The notes beneath the pieces are model-generated. The model saw only the letters and a program-made list of their open reading frames with translations. It did not search any database and had not been told where the DNA came from. Both the position numbers and the translations under genes were made by a program. From Mesorhizobium sp. dw_380 (GTDB lineage: Bacteria > Pseudomonadota > Alphaproteobacteria > Rhizobiales > Rhizobiaceae), in assembly GCF_018588885.1 (NCBI RefSeq), contig NZ_JAFFIW010000014.1:1-64000 (forward strand): 64,000 bases of DNA. The letters run 5' to 3'. This document shows, piece after piece, positions 35,167-43,874 of the stretch. Each line of letters opens with the position of its first letter. Within the stretch, counting starts at the first letter, position 1.

Positions 35167-37719
35167 ATGCTCCGACTTTGCGGATTGATCGCGTTTTTCC
35201 TCGTAACGGCTTTTACGACCTTCGACGCGTCGGCCGATCGACGGGTCGCACTGGTGATCGGCAATTCCCAGTACCGGGAAATCCCTGCTCTCAAGAATCC
35301 CGACAAGGATGCCGAGGACGTATCCAAGACGTTTCGGATGGCCGGCTTCGACGTGTTCGTCGCCAAGGATCTCACAAAACTGCAGTTCGAGGAGCAGTTC
35401 CGCAGCTACCTCGCGGCGGCGGACGGCGCCGATCTGTCGGTCGTCTACTATTCAGGTCATGGCTTTCAGATTGGTGGCGAGAATTTCCTGATCCCCGTGG
35501 ATGCCTCGCTGAAGAACGCCGCCGACATAGAGGTCCAGGCGGTCAAGCTCGACGATGTCCTGCTGCAATTGCGCGCCAAATCGAAGATCCAGGTGATCAT
35601 CCTCGATGCCTGTCGCAACAATCCGTTTCCGCGCAAGGATTATTGGCTGAGGGACCAGCTGATCACGGCGGGCAATACCGGCCTCGCGCAGGTCAAGAGC
35701 TCGCTGAACACATTGATTGCCTTTGCCACCGAACCAGGGGCGGTCGCCTATGATGGAGCGGGAGACCTCAGCCCGTTTTCATCCGCATTCTCTCGTCGGG
35801 CACTGGCGCCGAACCAGGAGATACGCACGGTCATGGCCGCGGTGCGCCGCGATGTGGTCGAGGCCACCGACGGCAAGCAGGTTCCCTGGGAAAATTCGTC
35901 TCTCATCGATGAGGTTGTCCTGATGCGCCGCGCCAGCCGGCCTTCGCTGCCGCCGGTTCTGGAGAAGGTTGTGCCGTCCGGTGTCGGGCCTGTTGCCCTG
36001 GACCTGCCGGAACCCGTCGATGTCGATGGCGGGTCGATCACCGTCAGCATCGAAAGGCCGCCTGCGCTCGGACGCCTGCTGCTGGACGGCAAGGCTGTCT
36101 CGGTGGGCGGACAGATCGAGGGCAAGGACCTGCCGCGCCTGAAGATGGAGGTGCCCAAGGGCGTCGGTGCGGCCGAAGAGGTGGACATGCTGGCCTACGC
36201 CACGCATGACAATTGGGGTGGCGAAGCCCAGGGCATCATGGTTTTCCGCGTCAAGGACGGCCAGGGCGCCCAAGGCGAACAGATTGTGGCCTCGCTGGAG
36301 ACCGAGCAGAAGCAGCAGGTGCTGGAGCGGGGCATCCATATCACCGGCGCCGCCGAGGCGATCGAAAACCGCGAGATCAGCGTTCCGGTCGGTGTCGGTC
36401 CGGTTCCGCTGAAGCTGGACTTCCCGACAAAGGATCCAGCGGTCAGCCTGAAACTCGCGAGCTATCCGGCAACGGGAACCCTGTCCCTCCCGGATCGTAC
36501 CCTGTCGCCCGAGTCGAGCCTGATGGCGGATGAGGTTGACCAGCTACGTTACGAACCCCAGATCGGTACTGCCCAGCCGGTCGAGGTCGGTTTCGAGATC
36601 CGGGCCGCCAGCAGCTCATCATCCAAGCCCGCCACCATGAAGCTTTCGCCAAGCGTTGATCCTTGCGATCAGGCAGCCGGCGAGCCTCTCGACCTGCAAG
36701 GCGTCGTCCCCGGCCTGCTCCCGAACGAAATCGGCGCCGAGGCCGTGAACGCCTGCGAGGCAGCGGTGAAGGCCTATCCCGATGTCGCCCGCTTCCGCTA
36801 CGAACTCGGGCGCGCGCTGCTTGCGGCCGGCAAGGTCGACCAGGCAAAGAAAGCCATCCAGGCGGCAGCCGACAAAGGTCACGTTCGCGCCGTGTTCGAG
36901 CTCGGCTACCTCAATGCGACCGGAACGGGAATGCCCGCCGACCGCAAGCAGGCCAATACCTTCTATGCGATGGCGTCGGACAAGGGCGATCCTTACGGGA
37001 TGACGTCATGGGGTCGCGCCTTGTTCAACGGCTATGGCGTCGAGCGCGACACCGGCAAGGGACTGGACCTGCTGCTCAAGGCGGCAGCTATGGGTCATAC
37101 CTACGCCATGAACGATCTCGCCGCGATCTTCACGGAGGGCCGCAACGGCGTACCCGCCGATCCGGCCCGCGCCGTGGCCTTCCTGAAAGCTGGCGTAGAG
37201 CGGCAGGACATGTATTCGATGAACCTGCTCGGCCGCAACTACCTGGCCGGCGTCGGCGTCGAGAAGAATCCCGGGCAGGCGCAGGGGCTCTTCCAGAAGG
37301 CCATGGATCTCGGCCAGCCTTACGCTCCGGGCAGCCTCGCCCGCATGTACCGGGACGGCGTGGGCGTGGAGCAAAACCTCGCCGAAGCGCAAAGACTGTT
37401 CGAACTGGCCACGGCGCGCGGTGATCAGTCTGGCGCTTATGATCGTGCGGCTCTCGAAATGGAGAAGGGCGACAACGCCGACCAGGCGACAGCGGTGCGT
37501 TATCTGGCCTTCGCGGTCGCACTTGATCTTCGCAAGGAATTGCCGGGCGCCCAGACGACGCTGACAAAATTCGGAGTGAAGGTGAAAACGGCGGCGCTCA
37601 AGCAATTGCGCGGAGAACTCAAGGCTAAGATTCCGGCGAACGGCTCGCTGGACGACCAACTGGTCAACGCGGCCAGAGCGGTCTGGGAGCAGGCCAATCC
37701 GCGTCGGGACTTGTTTTGA
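35167..37719 (+). CDS. Secreted caspase-like protein (peptidase C14) with two internal beta domains and Sel1 repeats
   Basis: About 850 residues. Domains in order: signal peptide (1-24, ending DASA), caspase-like p20 domain with the His-Cys dyad His98 (YYSGHGFQ) and Cys149 (ILDACRNNP), a tandem pair of related segments each opening GVGPV(A/P)L (about 272 and 409) that look like beta-sandwich domains, and Sel1-type repeats (about 535-770; ELGYLNATGTGMPAD, WGRALFNGYGVERD, LGRNYLAGVGVEKN, LARMYRDGVGVEQN). It should be periplasmic, with Sel1 repeats for protein binding. ATG 35167 follows GAGG; an upstream GTG (35146) is possible. Two further caspase-like genes lie within 8.5 kb. Proteolytic activity is likely but the target is unknown. 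Confidence 0.88.
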   Translation: MLRLCGLIAFFLVTAFTTFDASADRRVALVIGNSQYREIPALKNPDKDAEDVSKTFRMAGFDVFVAKDLTKLQFEEQFRSYLAAADGADLSVVYYSGHGFQIGGENFLIPVDASLKNAADIEVQAVKLDDVLLQLRAKSKIQVIILDACRNNPFPRKDYWLRDQLITAGNTGLAQVKSSLNTLIAFATEPGAVAYDGAGDLSPFSSAFSRRALAPNQEIRTVMAAVRRDVVEATDGKQVPWENSSLIDEVVLMRRASRPSLPPVLEKVVPSGVGPVALDLPEPVDVDGGSITVSIERPPALGRLLLDGKAVSVGGQIEGKDLPRLKMEVPKGVGAAEEVDMLAYATHDNWGGEAQGIMVFRVKDGQGAQGEQIVASLETEQKQQVLERGIHITGAAEAIENREISVPVGVGPVPLKLDFPTKDPAVSLKLASYPATGTLSLPDRTLSPESSLMADEVDQLRYEPQIGTAQPVEVGFEIRAASSSSSKPATMKLSPSVDPCDQAAGEPLDLQGVVPGLLPNEIGAEAVNACEAAVKAYPDVARFRYELGRALLAAGKVDQAKKAIQAAADKGHVRAVFELGYLNATGTGMPADRKQANTFYAMASDKGDPYGMTSWGRALFNGYGVERDTGKGLDLLLKAAAMGHTYAMNDLAAIFTEGRNGVPADPARAVAFLKAGVERQDMYSMNLLGRNYLAGVGVEKNPGQAQGLFQKAMDLGQPYAPGSLARMYRDGVGVEQNLAEAQRLFELATARGDQSGAYDRAALEMEKGDNADQATAVRYLAFAVALDLRKELPGAQTTLTKFGVKVKTAALKQLRGELKAKIPANGSLDDQLVNAARAVWEQANPRRDLF

Positions 37720-37733
37720 TCAACAAGGAGGCA

Positions 37734-38051
37734 ATGGTGGGCAGGGCAGTGAAGCAGGCATTGATTGCGACAATTCTATCCGGTGCTCTGGCGGCGCTCA
37801 CGGGCTGCATGTCCATGACGCCCAAGACTGAGCCAACGCTGACGACGACGAAGCACAGGCCAAAGCTGGTTCGCACGACGACCTCGCCAAAGATCGGCCA
37901 GCAGAAGAAGGTCATCGCCAAGAGGGCGGTCAAGCCGGTTGACGAAACCGCACCTGTTGTCGTTCCACCGTTGGGCGGTGGCAATAGCGGCACCGGCGGC
38001 ACCGGCGGGAGCGGCGGCACTGGTGGCGGGGGTACTGGCGGCTGGGGATGA
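37734..38051 (+). CDS. Putative lipoprotein with glycine-rich tail
   Basis: A short protein of about 105 residues with an N-terminal hydrophobic segment and a lipobox (LAALTGC), suggesting lipidation and anchoring in the envelope. The middle is basic (KHRPKLVRTTT, KKVIAKRAVK), and the tail from about residue 80 is nearly all Gly, Ser and Thr. AGGAGG lies at 37726-37731, very close to ATG 37734; GTG 37737 has more normal spacing. It starts 14 bases after the caspase-like gene and is probably co-transcribed. No family recognised. Confidence 0.6.
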   Translation: MVGRAVKQALIATILSGALAALTGCMSMTPKTEPTLTTTKHRPKLVRTTTSPKIGQQKKVIAKRAVKPVDETAPVVVPPLGGGNSGTGGTGGSGGTGGGGTGGWG

Positions 38052-38259
38052 GCGCTCAATAGCCAGGCAAGGTCTTCGCGGCGCAGTGCGTTGACTTCGG
38101 TGCCTGTTGCCATGGATCGCCCGCATCGTTTGGCATGCCAATTCCGTAACCCAGGCCTCGACCGGAAGACTGACCGCAACTGCTCGCCAACCAGTCGCAA
38201 GTGCTTTATGCTCCGGCTTGGTGTCGGTATCGATACGGCTGTCCTGGGCAGGGGGTTCG

Positions 38260-39360
38260 ATGTTCGAAGTCGTCGCATTCTGGTGGAAAACTGGGCTTAG
38301 AGGCCTCACCACAAAGGCTCTCGGCGTGATCGTAGCGCTATCCGGCCTGCTGTTGCTCGGATCGCAAGCCGTCAGCGCCGCGCCGAATTGGACGCTCGAT
38401 CCCACCGCTTCTGTGATCACCTATCAGTCGGTCAAGAAGAACACGATCGTCGAGACCAACAAGATCAGGAACATCACCGGCACGCTTAGCTCGGTGGGTG
38501 ACGCCAAGGTCACGTTCGACCTCAATTCGGTCGATACCGGCGTTGACCTGCGCAATGTCCGCATGCGCTTCCTGTTCTTCGAGACATTCAAATACCCGAC
38601 GGCCGAGCTGACGGCGAAGGTGGATCCTGCGGCGTTCGCCGATCTGGCGACAAAGCGCAGGGTGAAGGCAACCTTGCCGTTCCGCCTCAGCCTGCACGGC
38701 GTCGACAAGGACCTCGAGGCCAGCGTCGTGGTCACCATGATCAGCGACAACATGGTGTCGGTCGCTTCGGAAGCTCCGGTCGCTGTCCATGTGGAGGATT
38801 TTGGCTTGCTGCCGAACGTCGACAAGCTCCAGCAGGCCGCCAATGTCACCAACATCGTGCCCACCGCGTCGGTGTCGTTCGATTTCGTCTTCACCGCCGA
38901 CGGCAGCAAGCCGGCCGCCGCCCAGACCGTCGCGGCGAGTCCAGCCGATGTCGGGCCTGTTGCCACCGATGCCGCCAAGGCGAACTTCAGCGACGAGGAA
39001 TGCCTGAACCGGTTCGCCGTGCTCTCACGCACCGGGGCCATTTACTTCCGGCCGGCCAGCGCGCGGCTCGATGCGAAGAGCCGGCCGCTGCTTGAGGAGG
39101 TCGAAGGTGTCGTCGGCAAATGCCCGAGCCTCAAGGTAGAGGTTTCCGGCCACACCGATTCCGACGGGTCGCCGGACGCGAACAAGCTGCTGTCGGAGCG
39201 GCGGGCCCAGGCGGTTGCCGACGCCATCGTGGCCGCCGGCATTCCTCGCACGCAGATCACGGCGACCGGCTATGGCGAGGAGCGGCCGGTTGCCGCCAAC
39301 GACACGCCAAAGAACAAGGCGCTCAATCGGCGGATCGAGTTTTCCGCCACCAAGCTCTGA
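38260..39360 (+). CDS. YceI-domain protein fused to an OmpA-like peptidoglycan-binding domain
   Basis: A 366-residue exported protein. After a signal segment (GVIVALSGLLLLGSQAVSA) comes a YceI-like lipid-binding lipocalin domain (about 40-215): NWTLDPTASVITYQS, FDLNSVDTGVDLRNVRMR, RVKATLPFRLSLHGVDKDLE. A linker leads to an OmpA C-terminal domain (about 255-366): YFRPASARLDAKSRPLL, VSGHTDSDGSPDANKLLSER and NRRIEF, with the peptidoglycan-contacting Asp and Arg residues. It would tie a hydrophobic-ligand-binding domain to the cell wall. ATG 38260 follows AGGGGG. The next gene, a caspase-like protein, starts 7 bases after its stop. Confidence 0.87.
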   Translation: MFEVVAFWWKTGLRGLTTKALGVIVALSGLLLLGSQAVSAAPNWTLDPTASVITYQSVKKNTIVETNKIRNITGTLSSVGDAKVTFDLNSVDTGVDLRNVRMRFLFFETFKYPTAELTAKVDPAAFADLATKRRVKATLPFRLSLHGVDKDLEASVVVTMISDNMVSVASEAPVAVHVEDFGLLPNVDKLQQAANVTNIVPTASVSFDFVFTADGSKPAAAQTVAASPADVGPVATDAAKANFSDEECLNRFAVLSRTGAIYFRPASARLDAKSRPLLEEVEGVVGKCPSLKVEVSGHTDSDGSPDANKLLSERRAQAVADAIVAAGIPRTQITATGYGEERPVAANDTPKNKALNRRIEFSATKL

Positions 39361-39367
39361 GGTTGCG

Positions 39368-40612
39368 GTGAAGTGCCATCTGATCGCCGGTTGCGGTGGC
39401 CTCTTTCGCGCCGCCGGCCTCGCCGCGCTCTCCTTGCTTTTGACTTTGACGGCCGCCAGTGCCGAGCGCCGCGTAGCACTTGTCCTCGGCAACGCCCAGT
39501 ACCAGCACGCAGCGCCTCTCGCCAATCCGGTGCGCGACGCCCAGGCCATGGCCGAACGCTTGAAGAAGCTCGATTTCGAGGTGGTTTCCGGCTTCGACCT
39601 GACCAAGCCGCAGACGCAGGCGACGATCGCCCAGTTCGCAAAACAGGTGCGTGGTGCCGATATCGCGCTGTTCTTCTACGCCGGCCACGGCTTGCAGGTC
39701 TCGGGAAAGAACTACCTGCTTCCGGTCGACGCGGCGCTGGAGGACGAGACTTCTCTCGACTTCGAGGCTGTTTCGATGGACTTCATTCTGCGCCAGATGT
39801 CGCGCGAGACCAGCATCAGGCTGGTGTTTCTCGACGCGTGCCGCGACAATCCCCTCGCGGAGGTGCTGGCCAAGACCGCGGGCGTCAACGGCGCGAGCAG
39901 CGGCCTGGCCGAGATCCCGATAGAGAATGGTGGCGCCGGCACGCTCGTCGCCTTCGCCGCCAGCCCCAATCAACTCGCCTATGACGGGTCGGGTGAGCAT
40001 TCGCCGTTCACCGCAGCGTTGCTTCAGAATATCGGCGCGTCCAACGTCTCCATCACCGAGGCGATGAACAGGGTCACCAGCGACGTCTTCAAGGCAACCG
40101 GCGGCAAGCAACGCCCCTGGATCAATGTTTCACTGACCACGGACGTCGTCCTGCACAGGGTCGATCTCAACGCGCCATTGATCGTGGGCGAGGCAAACAC
40201 ACCCCGGACCGAAGGCGGCTCCGATGCGCGCAACACCGGGGCGGCAGGTGCATCAGGCCAAACTGACGACCAGCTTGCGCTCGATGTGCTGCGCCAGAGA
40301 ATCCCCAAGCTGGCATCGGATGCCCCGATCCTTTTTGACCGTCCGATCGACTTCGGCGATGCGGCAATCGACGGCAAGAGCATCGCCGAATTGATCAAGG
40401 GCAAGCCCCTGTTCAGCCCGGTGGAGGGATTGGACAAGTCGGTCTGGGAGGGCAAGCACTGCGACGGCTGCCATGAATGGAACGAGGCCCGGTTGTGCGA
40501 TCAGGCGAAGAATTTCGCCGCCAACGATGTCTCTGTTTTGCGCCTGCAGCATCCGCTTGGAACCCGCTTCAAGGTGGCGCTTGCCAAATGGGCGCAAGGC
40601 GGCTGCAAATAG
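39368..40612 (+). CDS. Secreted caspase-like protein with C-terminal CXXCH motif
   Basis: A 414-residue protein. After a signal peptide (ALSLLLTLTAASA) comes a caspase-like domain with His107 (FYAGHGLQ) and Cys158 (FLDACRDNP), and the typical GKQRPWINVSL end. The C-terminal part (about 305-414) carries CDGCH (Cys365, Cys368, His369), the signature of covalent c-type heme attachment, followed by WNEARLCDQAKNF. Export to the periplasm would allow heme attachment, so redox or gas sensing is conceivable; the cysteines could instead bind metal or form a disulfide. Start GTG 39368 lies just after the YceI-OmpA stop. The open frame further upstream overlaps that gene. Confidence 0.85.
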   Translation: MKCHLIAGCGGLFRAAGLAALSLLLTLTAASAERRVALVLGNAQYQHAAPLANPVRDAQAMAERLKKLDFEVVSGFDLTKPQTQATIAQFAKQVRGADIALFFYAGHGLQVSGKNYLLPVDAALEDETSLDFEAVSMDFILRQMSRETSIRLVFLDACRDNPLAEVLAKTAGVNGASSGLAEIPIENGGAGTLVAFAASPNQLAYDGSGEHSPFTAALLQNIGASNVSITEAMNRVTSDVFKATGGKQRPWINVSLTTDVVLHRVDLNAPLIVGEANTPRTEGGSDARNTGAAGASGQTDDQLALDVLRQRIPKLASDAPILFDRPIDFGDAAIDGKSIAELIKGKPLFSPVEGLDKSVWEGKHCDGCHEWNEARLCDQAKNFAANDVSVLRLQHPLGTRFKVALAKWAQGGCK

Positions 40613-40670
40613 GGGAGGAAGGGTGATGGCATCCATCCGATTTCTGCCGGGATGCCGGCTCTATCTCTCA

Positions 40671-40765
40671 GTTTGACGCAATTCCCAAGGGAAAGCGCTA
40701 CGCGCTTTTCCCGGGAAGACCGTTTCACACTTTTTCTGGAATTGCTCTAACTGGAATTGCTCTAA
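40671..40765. repeat. Palindromic intergenic repeat element with 15-base tandem duplication
   Basis: About 95 bases. GGGAAAGCGC (40690-40699) and GCGCTTTTCCC (40703-40713) form an imperfect hairpin. The right end contains two perfect copies of CTGGAATTGCTCTAA (40736-40750 and 40751-40765). The motif TTTGACGCAATTCCC...CCGTTTCACACTTTTTCTGGAATTGCTC matches rhizobial intergenic repeats as I remember them. The second copy supplies the stop codon of the DUF6931-like gene on the minus strand. Confidence 0.75.
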
Positions 40766-41337
40766 TATGCATCCGCCGATTGGCCCAGTGCCTCGATCTC
40801 GGCCATCTGGATGCCCATTTCGACAAAGGCCGAAAGCACGGAAAACCGGTCCGTGAGTGCGACACGGGCCAGTCCGGCCAGAATCCCGGCATTGACCGCA
40901 TGGGCAGCTGGAAATGGCAAGCCCGATACCATCGTCGCCGTTACAGCCGAACCATTGTCCCGCCATCCCGCGGCCAGCGCAATCCAGCCGGCCGGCGTTG
41001 TTGGCGGTGTCGCCGCGGCTGCGCTGACGGCTGCCCGGTGACGGGGGCTGTCCGGTTCGCCCACCCAGTCGCGAACGAGCGCGAGCAACTGGAGATCGGT
41101 CTCATCGAACAGGTCGCTCAGGTGGCTTAGGCATTCATGCGCCCACCAGACCGCGGCTCTCTCGGGAAGCAAATAGGCACAGAAGGTGATCGCTTCCTCG
41201 GGAACGTGCCCGGCGAGGAGGTCGCGGCAAAACGCGATCGAGTGTTGATCGGTTGGAAAGGTTCTCATGTCCCGGGCAATAGCGGGACAACCCATGAAAA
41301 GATCCCGTGCCGTTTTGAATCGGAGCCCATTGGCCAT
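40762..41337 (-). CDS. DUF6931-like hypothetical protein
   Basis: A 191-residue cytosolic, largely helical protein with many alanines, aromatic residues and cysteines (AITFCAYLLPERAAVWWAHECL). It resembles the DUF6931 proteins found near T6SS genes, a tentative assignment. There is no signal peptide. The gene is divergent from an OmpA protein and convergent with the CXXCH caspase-like gene. Its stop codon lies in a repeat element, so the last residues may have been altered by the insertion. ATG 41337 has a weak ribosome binding site. Confidence 0.7.
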   Translation of the reverse strand: MANGLRFKTARDLFMGCPAIARDMRTFPTDQHSIAFCRDLLAGHVPEEAITFCAYLLPERAAVWWAHECLSHLSDLFDETDLQLLALVRDWVGEPDSPRHRAAVSAAAATPPTTPAGWIALAAGWRDNGSAVTATMVSGLPFPAAHAVNAGILAGLARVALTDRFSVLSAFVEMGIQMAEIEALGQSADAY

Positions 41338-41525
41338 GATCGCAACGCCTTCATCGAGAAGCTCTGGCCACTCAAGCCTCAGGCGCGGCGCGGGTCAAGT
41401 CTCAACTGGTGACGCGGCAACAACCGGCGGCACTATCGTGCTCCCAGCGTTTATCGACAGACAATTGCCTTGGATTTTGGTATGATCGATCATCGAAATC
41501 GGATGCTCAAACAGGAGTAACCGCT
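41338..41525. promoter_or_regulatory. Divergent intergenic region between DUF6931-like and OmpA genes
   Basis: 188 bases between opposite starts, so promoters for both genes should lie here. The right part is AT-richer (ATTGCCTTGGATTTTGGTAT at 41463-41482) and could hold the OmpA promoter. AGGAG before ATG 41526 is clear. Confidence 0.4.
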
Positions 41526-42062
41526 ATGCGGTGGGGCAGTTCAGCCTTTGTGTTGGCGGTCGTGTTTTTCTCGACCCACGCTTCCGCCGACCCCGTTCAG
41601 AAATCAGAAGACATCGTGAAGTTTTTTGCTGGCGCTGCCGATCTCGGCAAGTCGCGAGGAATTTGTGTCGGCACCGAGGAAGAATGCAAAAGCAAGACCA
41701 AGGCAAAAGACGCGCCGGGAGAAAAATCCAGCCTCGATATGCGGATCAATTTCGGCCTGGATTCGGCCGCGCTCGACACCGTCGCGCGCGCCGAACTCGA
41801 TGAGTTCGCCAAGGCGCTGAAGGACAGCCGGCTGAGCACGTTCAGCTTCGTCGTCGAGGGCTACACCGACGCCACCGGCACGGTGCACTACAATGAAGGC
41901 CTGTCACAACGGCGAGCGAAATCGGTGGCCGCTTTCCTGACGGCCAACGGTATCGAGCCTGCCCGCATCAACGCGATCGGCATGGGCGAAAAGAATCCAC
42001 GCAGTCCCAACCCGTACGATCCGCTTAACCGCCGCGTGGAAATGCGGATAAAGACGCAGTAG
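41526..42062 (+). CDS. OmpA-family peptidoglycan-binding protein
   Basis: A 178-residue exported protein with signal peptide (SAFVLAVVFFSTHASA) and an OmpA C-terminal domain: INFGLDSAALDTVARAEL, VEGYTDATGTVHYNEGLSQR and NRRVEMRI. The short N-terminal part has two cysteines (ICVGTEEECKSK). It would bind peptidoglycan in the periplasm. ATG 41526 follows AGGAG at ideal spacing. It converges with the caspase-like gene at 42076-43677, with 13 bases between stops. Confidence 0.88.
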   Translation: MRWGSSAFVLAVVFFSTHASADPVQKSEDIVKFFAGAADLGKSRGICVGTEEECKSKTKAKDAPGEKSSLDMRINFGLDSAALDTVARAELDEFAKALKDSRLSTFSFVVEGYTDATGTVHYNEGLSQRRAKSVAAFLTANGIEPARINAIGMGEKNPRSPNPYDPLNRRVEMRIKTQ

Positions 42063-42075
42063 CGCTTAGCTCTCA

Positions 42076-43677
42076 CTATTTGAGCACGCCACCCACGGCC
42101 ATGCCGGCGCCGAAGATCAGTGCGTTGGCGAGGAAGTTGTCCCGCGGCGGAGGATCGTCCTGCCGCACTATGATCTCGCGGTTGCGCCACCTCTGTTGTT
42201 TGCGGGGTTGCGCCACCGGCCTCAGCGTTCGGACTTTATGCGTCACCTGCTTTTTCGGCTGCGCCGCGTGGGCTTGATCGGCGGCATATCTGGCACGCAC
42301 GGTTTCCATCATCGGATCTGTCTGGATCACGAGGAACGCCAGTTGCTCGCGCGTCAGATAGCTGGTTTGCGGCAGACCGTTCTTAGCTTGCCAGACGCCG
42401 ATCGCCTGACGGGTCTGTTCGCCTATGGTCCCGTCGATGCGCCCAAGCTCGTTGCCCAACGCTTCGATCCGCAATTGCAGGTCGATGCGACCCTGGCGAT
42501 CGAGACCGATCGAACGTTCCGTCAGCTCGGTGCCCGGCATCTGCTTCACCTCGTCCGGAACGCTGACCGTGGTGCGCACGGCAGATCCGGAACTGCCGTT
42601 CGCCTGGTCCGCAGCGAGTGCCGCGACCTGCCGATTTTGGGTTTTCGGCCCGTTCGATTCGTCGATGTTCAGCCGTGCCACGGTGGCGAAGCGACCGTTC
42701 GGAAACTGGTCGAGATAGGCCTGGTAGAACGGAACGGAATTGTGCTTCGATGCCTCATCCCAAAGGCGTTGCTCGACTTCCCACGAAGGAGGATCACTGG
42801 CAACTGGGGTGGGAGCGGATGCCGCCGCGGCGTTTGAAGCGTCGGTCACGGGATTTGCAGCAGGCGCCGCTGCCGCGACGGATTTTCCCAGGAATACCTC
42901 GCGTCCCAGCGATGCGTTATGCCAGGGCCTCTGGCGGCCTTGCGTGGTTTCGGTCACTTCGCCGCGCACGCGTGTCAGCGCGCTCTGGATTTCGACGCCG
43001 GGTTCTGTCAGATGCCTGGCGAGCGCCGTTGAGTAGGGACTGTCGATCCCGTCGCCGTCGAAAGCGATGGCGCCCGGATCCGTTGCATAGGCAATCAGCA
43101 GGCCGCCAGTGCCGGCACCGTCCGATCTTGCTTCGACTGGTGCCAGACCGGCGCCCAACGAAGTGGAGCGGCTTTTCGGCAGTGAGGCCGCCAGCGTCCT
43201 TGCCAGCGGATTGTCGCGGCAGGCGTCGAGGATGATGACGCCAATCGCCGGGTCGGGCGGTAACGCAGCCATGAAGTCGTCGATCTGAATGGTCCGGGTC
43301 TTGAGATAGGCCGGCGACGTCAAATCGGCGTCGACCGGTATCAGGTAGTTCTTGCCGTCGACCTGCATGCCATGACCGGCATAGAAAATGACCGCGAGGT
43401 CCGCGTCGTAGGATTGCTCGGTGAACCGGCTGATGAGGCTGTGCATGCCTGCATTGTCCTGGTCGACCCCTTCGATCACCTCGAACCCGGCATTGCGCAG
43501 CGTCGATGCGATGAGGTGGGCATCGTTGGCGGGGTTGGGCAAGGCAACCGCATGGACATATTTGCTGTTGCCGATCACCAGCGCGACGCGCTTGGCGTCA
43601 GGTGCCGCGGCCCCGGCGCCGAAGGCGGCAAGGAAAAACAGCGCAGTTCCGCTCAGAAAAACCGCCAACGCTTTCAT
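42076..43677 (-). CDS. Secreted caspase-like protein with C-terminal peptidoglycan-binding-like region and membrane segment
   Basis: A 533-residue protein: signal peptide (1-24), caspase-like domain with His102 (FYAGHGMQ) and Cys153 (ILDACRDNP), then a linker. Next is WDEASKHNSVPFYQAYLDQFPNGRFATVA, a segment common after bacterial caspase domains, and a region resembling PG_binding_1 (IEALGNELGRIDGTIGEQTRQAIGVWQ). The C-terminus is basic, then hydrophobic (ANALIFGAGMAVGGVL). It would be periplasmic or membrane-bound and may contact the cell wall. ATG 43677 follows GGAGGGAATGG. Third caspase-like gene of the cluster, next to the M23-transglycosylase gene. Confidence 0.87.
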   Translation of the reverse strand: MKALAVFLSGTALFFLAAFGAGAAAPDAKRVALVIGNSKYVHAVALPNPANDAHLIASTLRNAGFEVIEGVDQDNAGMHSLISRFTEQSYDADLAVIFYAGHGMQVDGKNYLIPVDADLTSPAYLKTRTIQIDDFMAALPPDPAIGVIILDACRDNPLARTLAASLPKSRSTSLGAGLAPVEARSDGAGTGGLLIAYATDPGAIAFDGDGIDSPYSTALARHLTEPGVEIQSALTRVRGEVTETTQGRQRPWHNASLGREVFLGKSVAAAAPAANPVTDASNAAAASAPTPVASDPPSWEVEQRLWDEASKHNSVPFYQAYLDQFPNGRFATVARLNIDESNGPKTQNRQVAALAADQANGSSGSAVRTTVSVPDEVKQMPGTELTERSIGLDRQGRIDLQLRIEALGNELGRIDGTIGEQTRQAIGVWQAKNGLPQTSYLTREQLAFLVIQTDPMMETVRARYAADQAHAAQPKKQVTHKVRTLRPVAQPRKQQRWRNREIIVRQDDPPPRDNFLANALIFGAGMAVGGVLK

Positions 43678-43874
43678 GGACCATTCCCTCCATCCACCAG
43701 TGTGCAGTGTTGATGTCTGCGCAGCTGGATTTCGTCAGCGACTGGGTCGCTTGTGCCAAAAATAGCTCCTGAAGGTATGTGATCTTGACCGCGGTTTTGG
43801 TTCACAAAGGGCCCGAAAAAAGCTGCCTATGGCAACACCAAAGGGCTGAAAGACTGATGCCGCCACGGCTCGGT

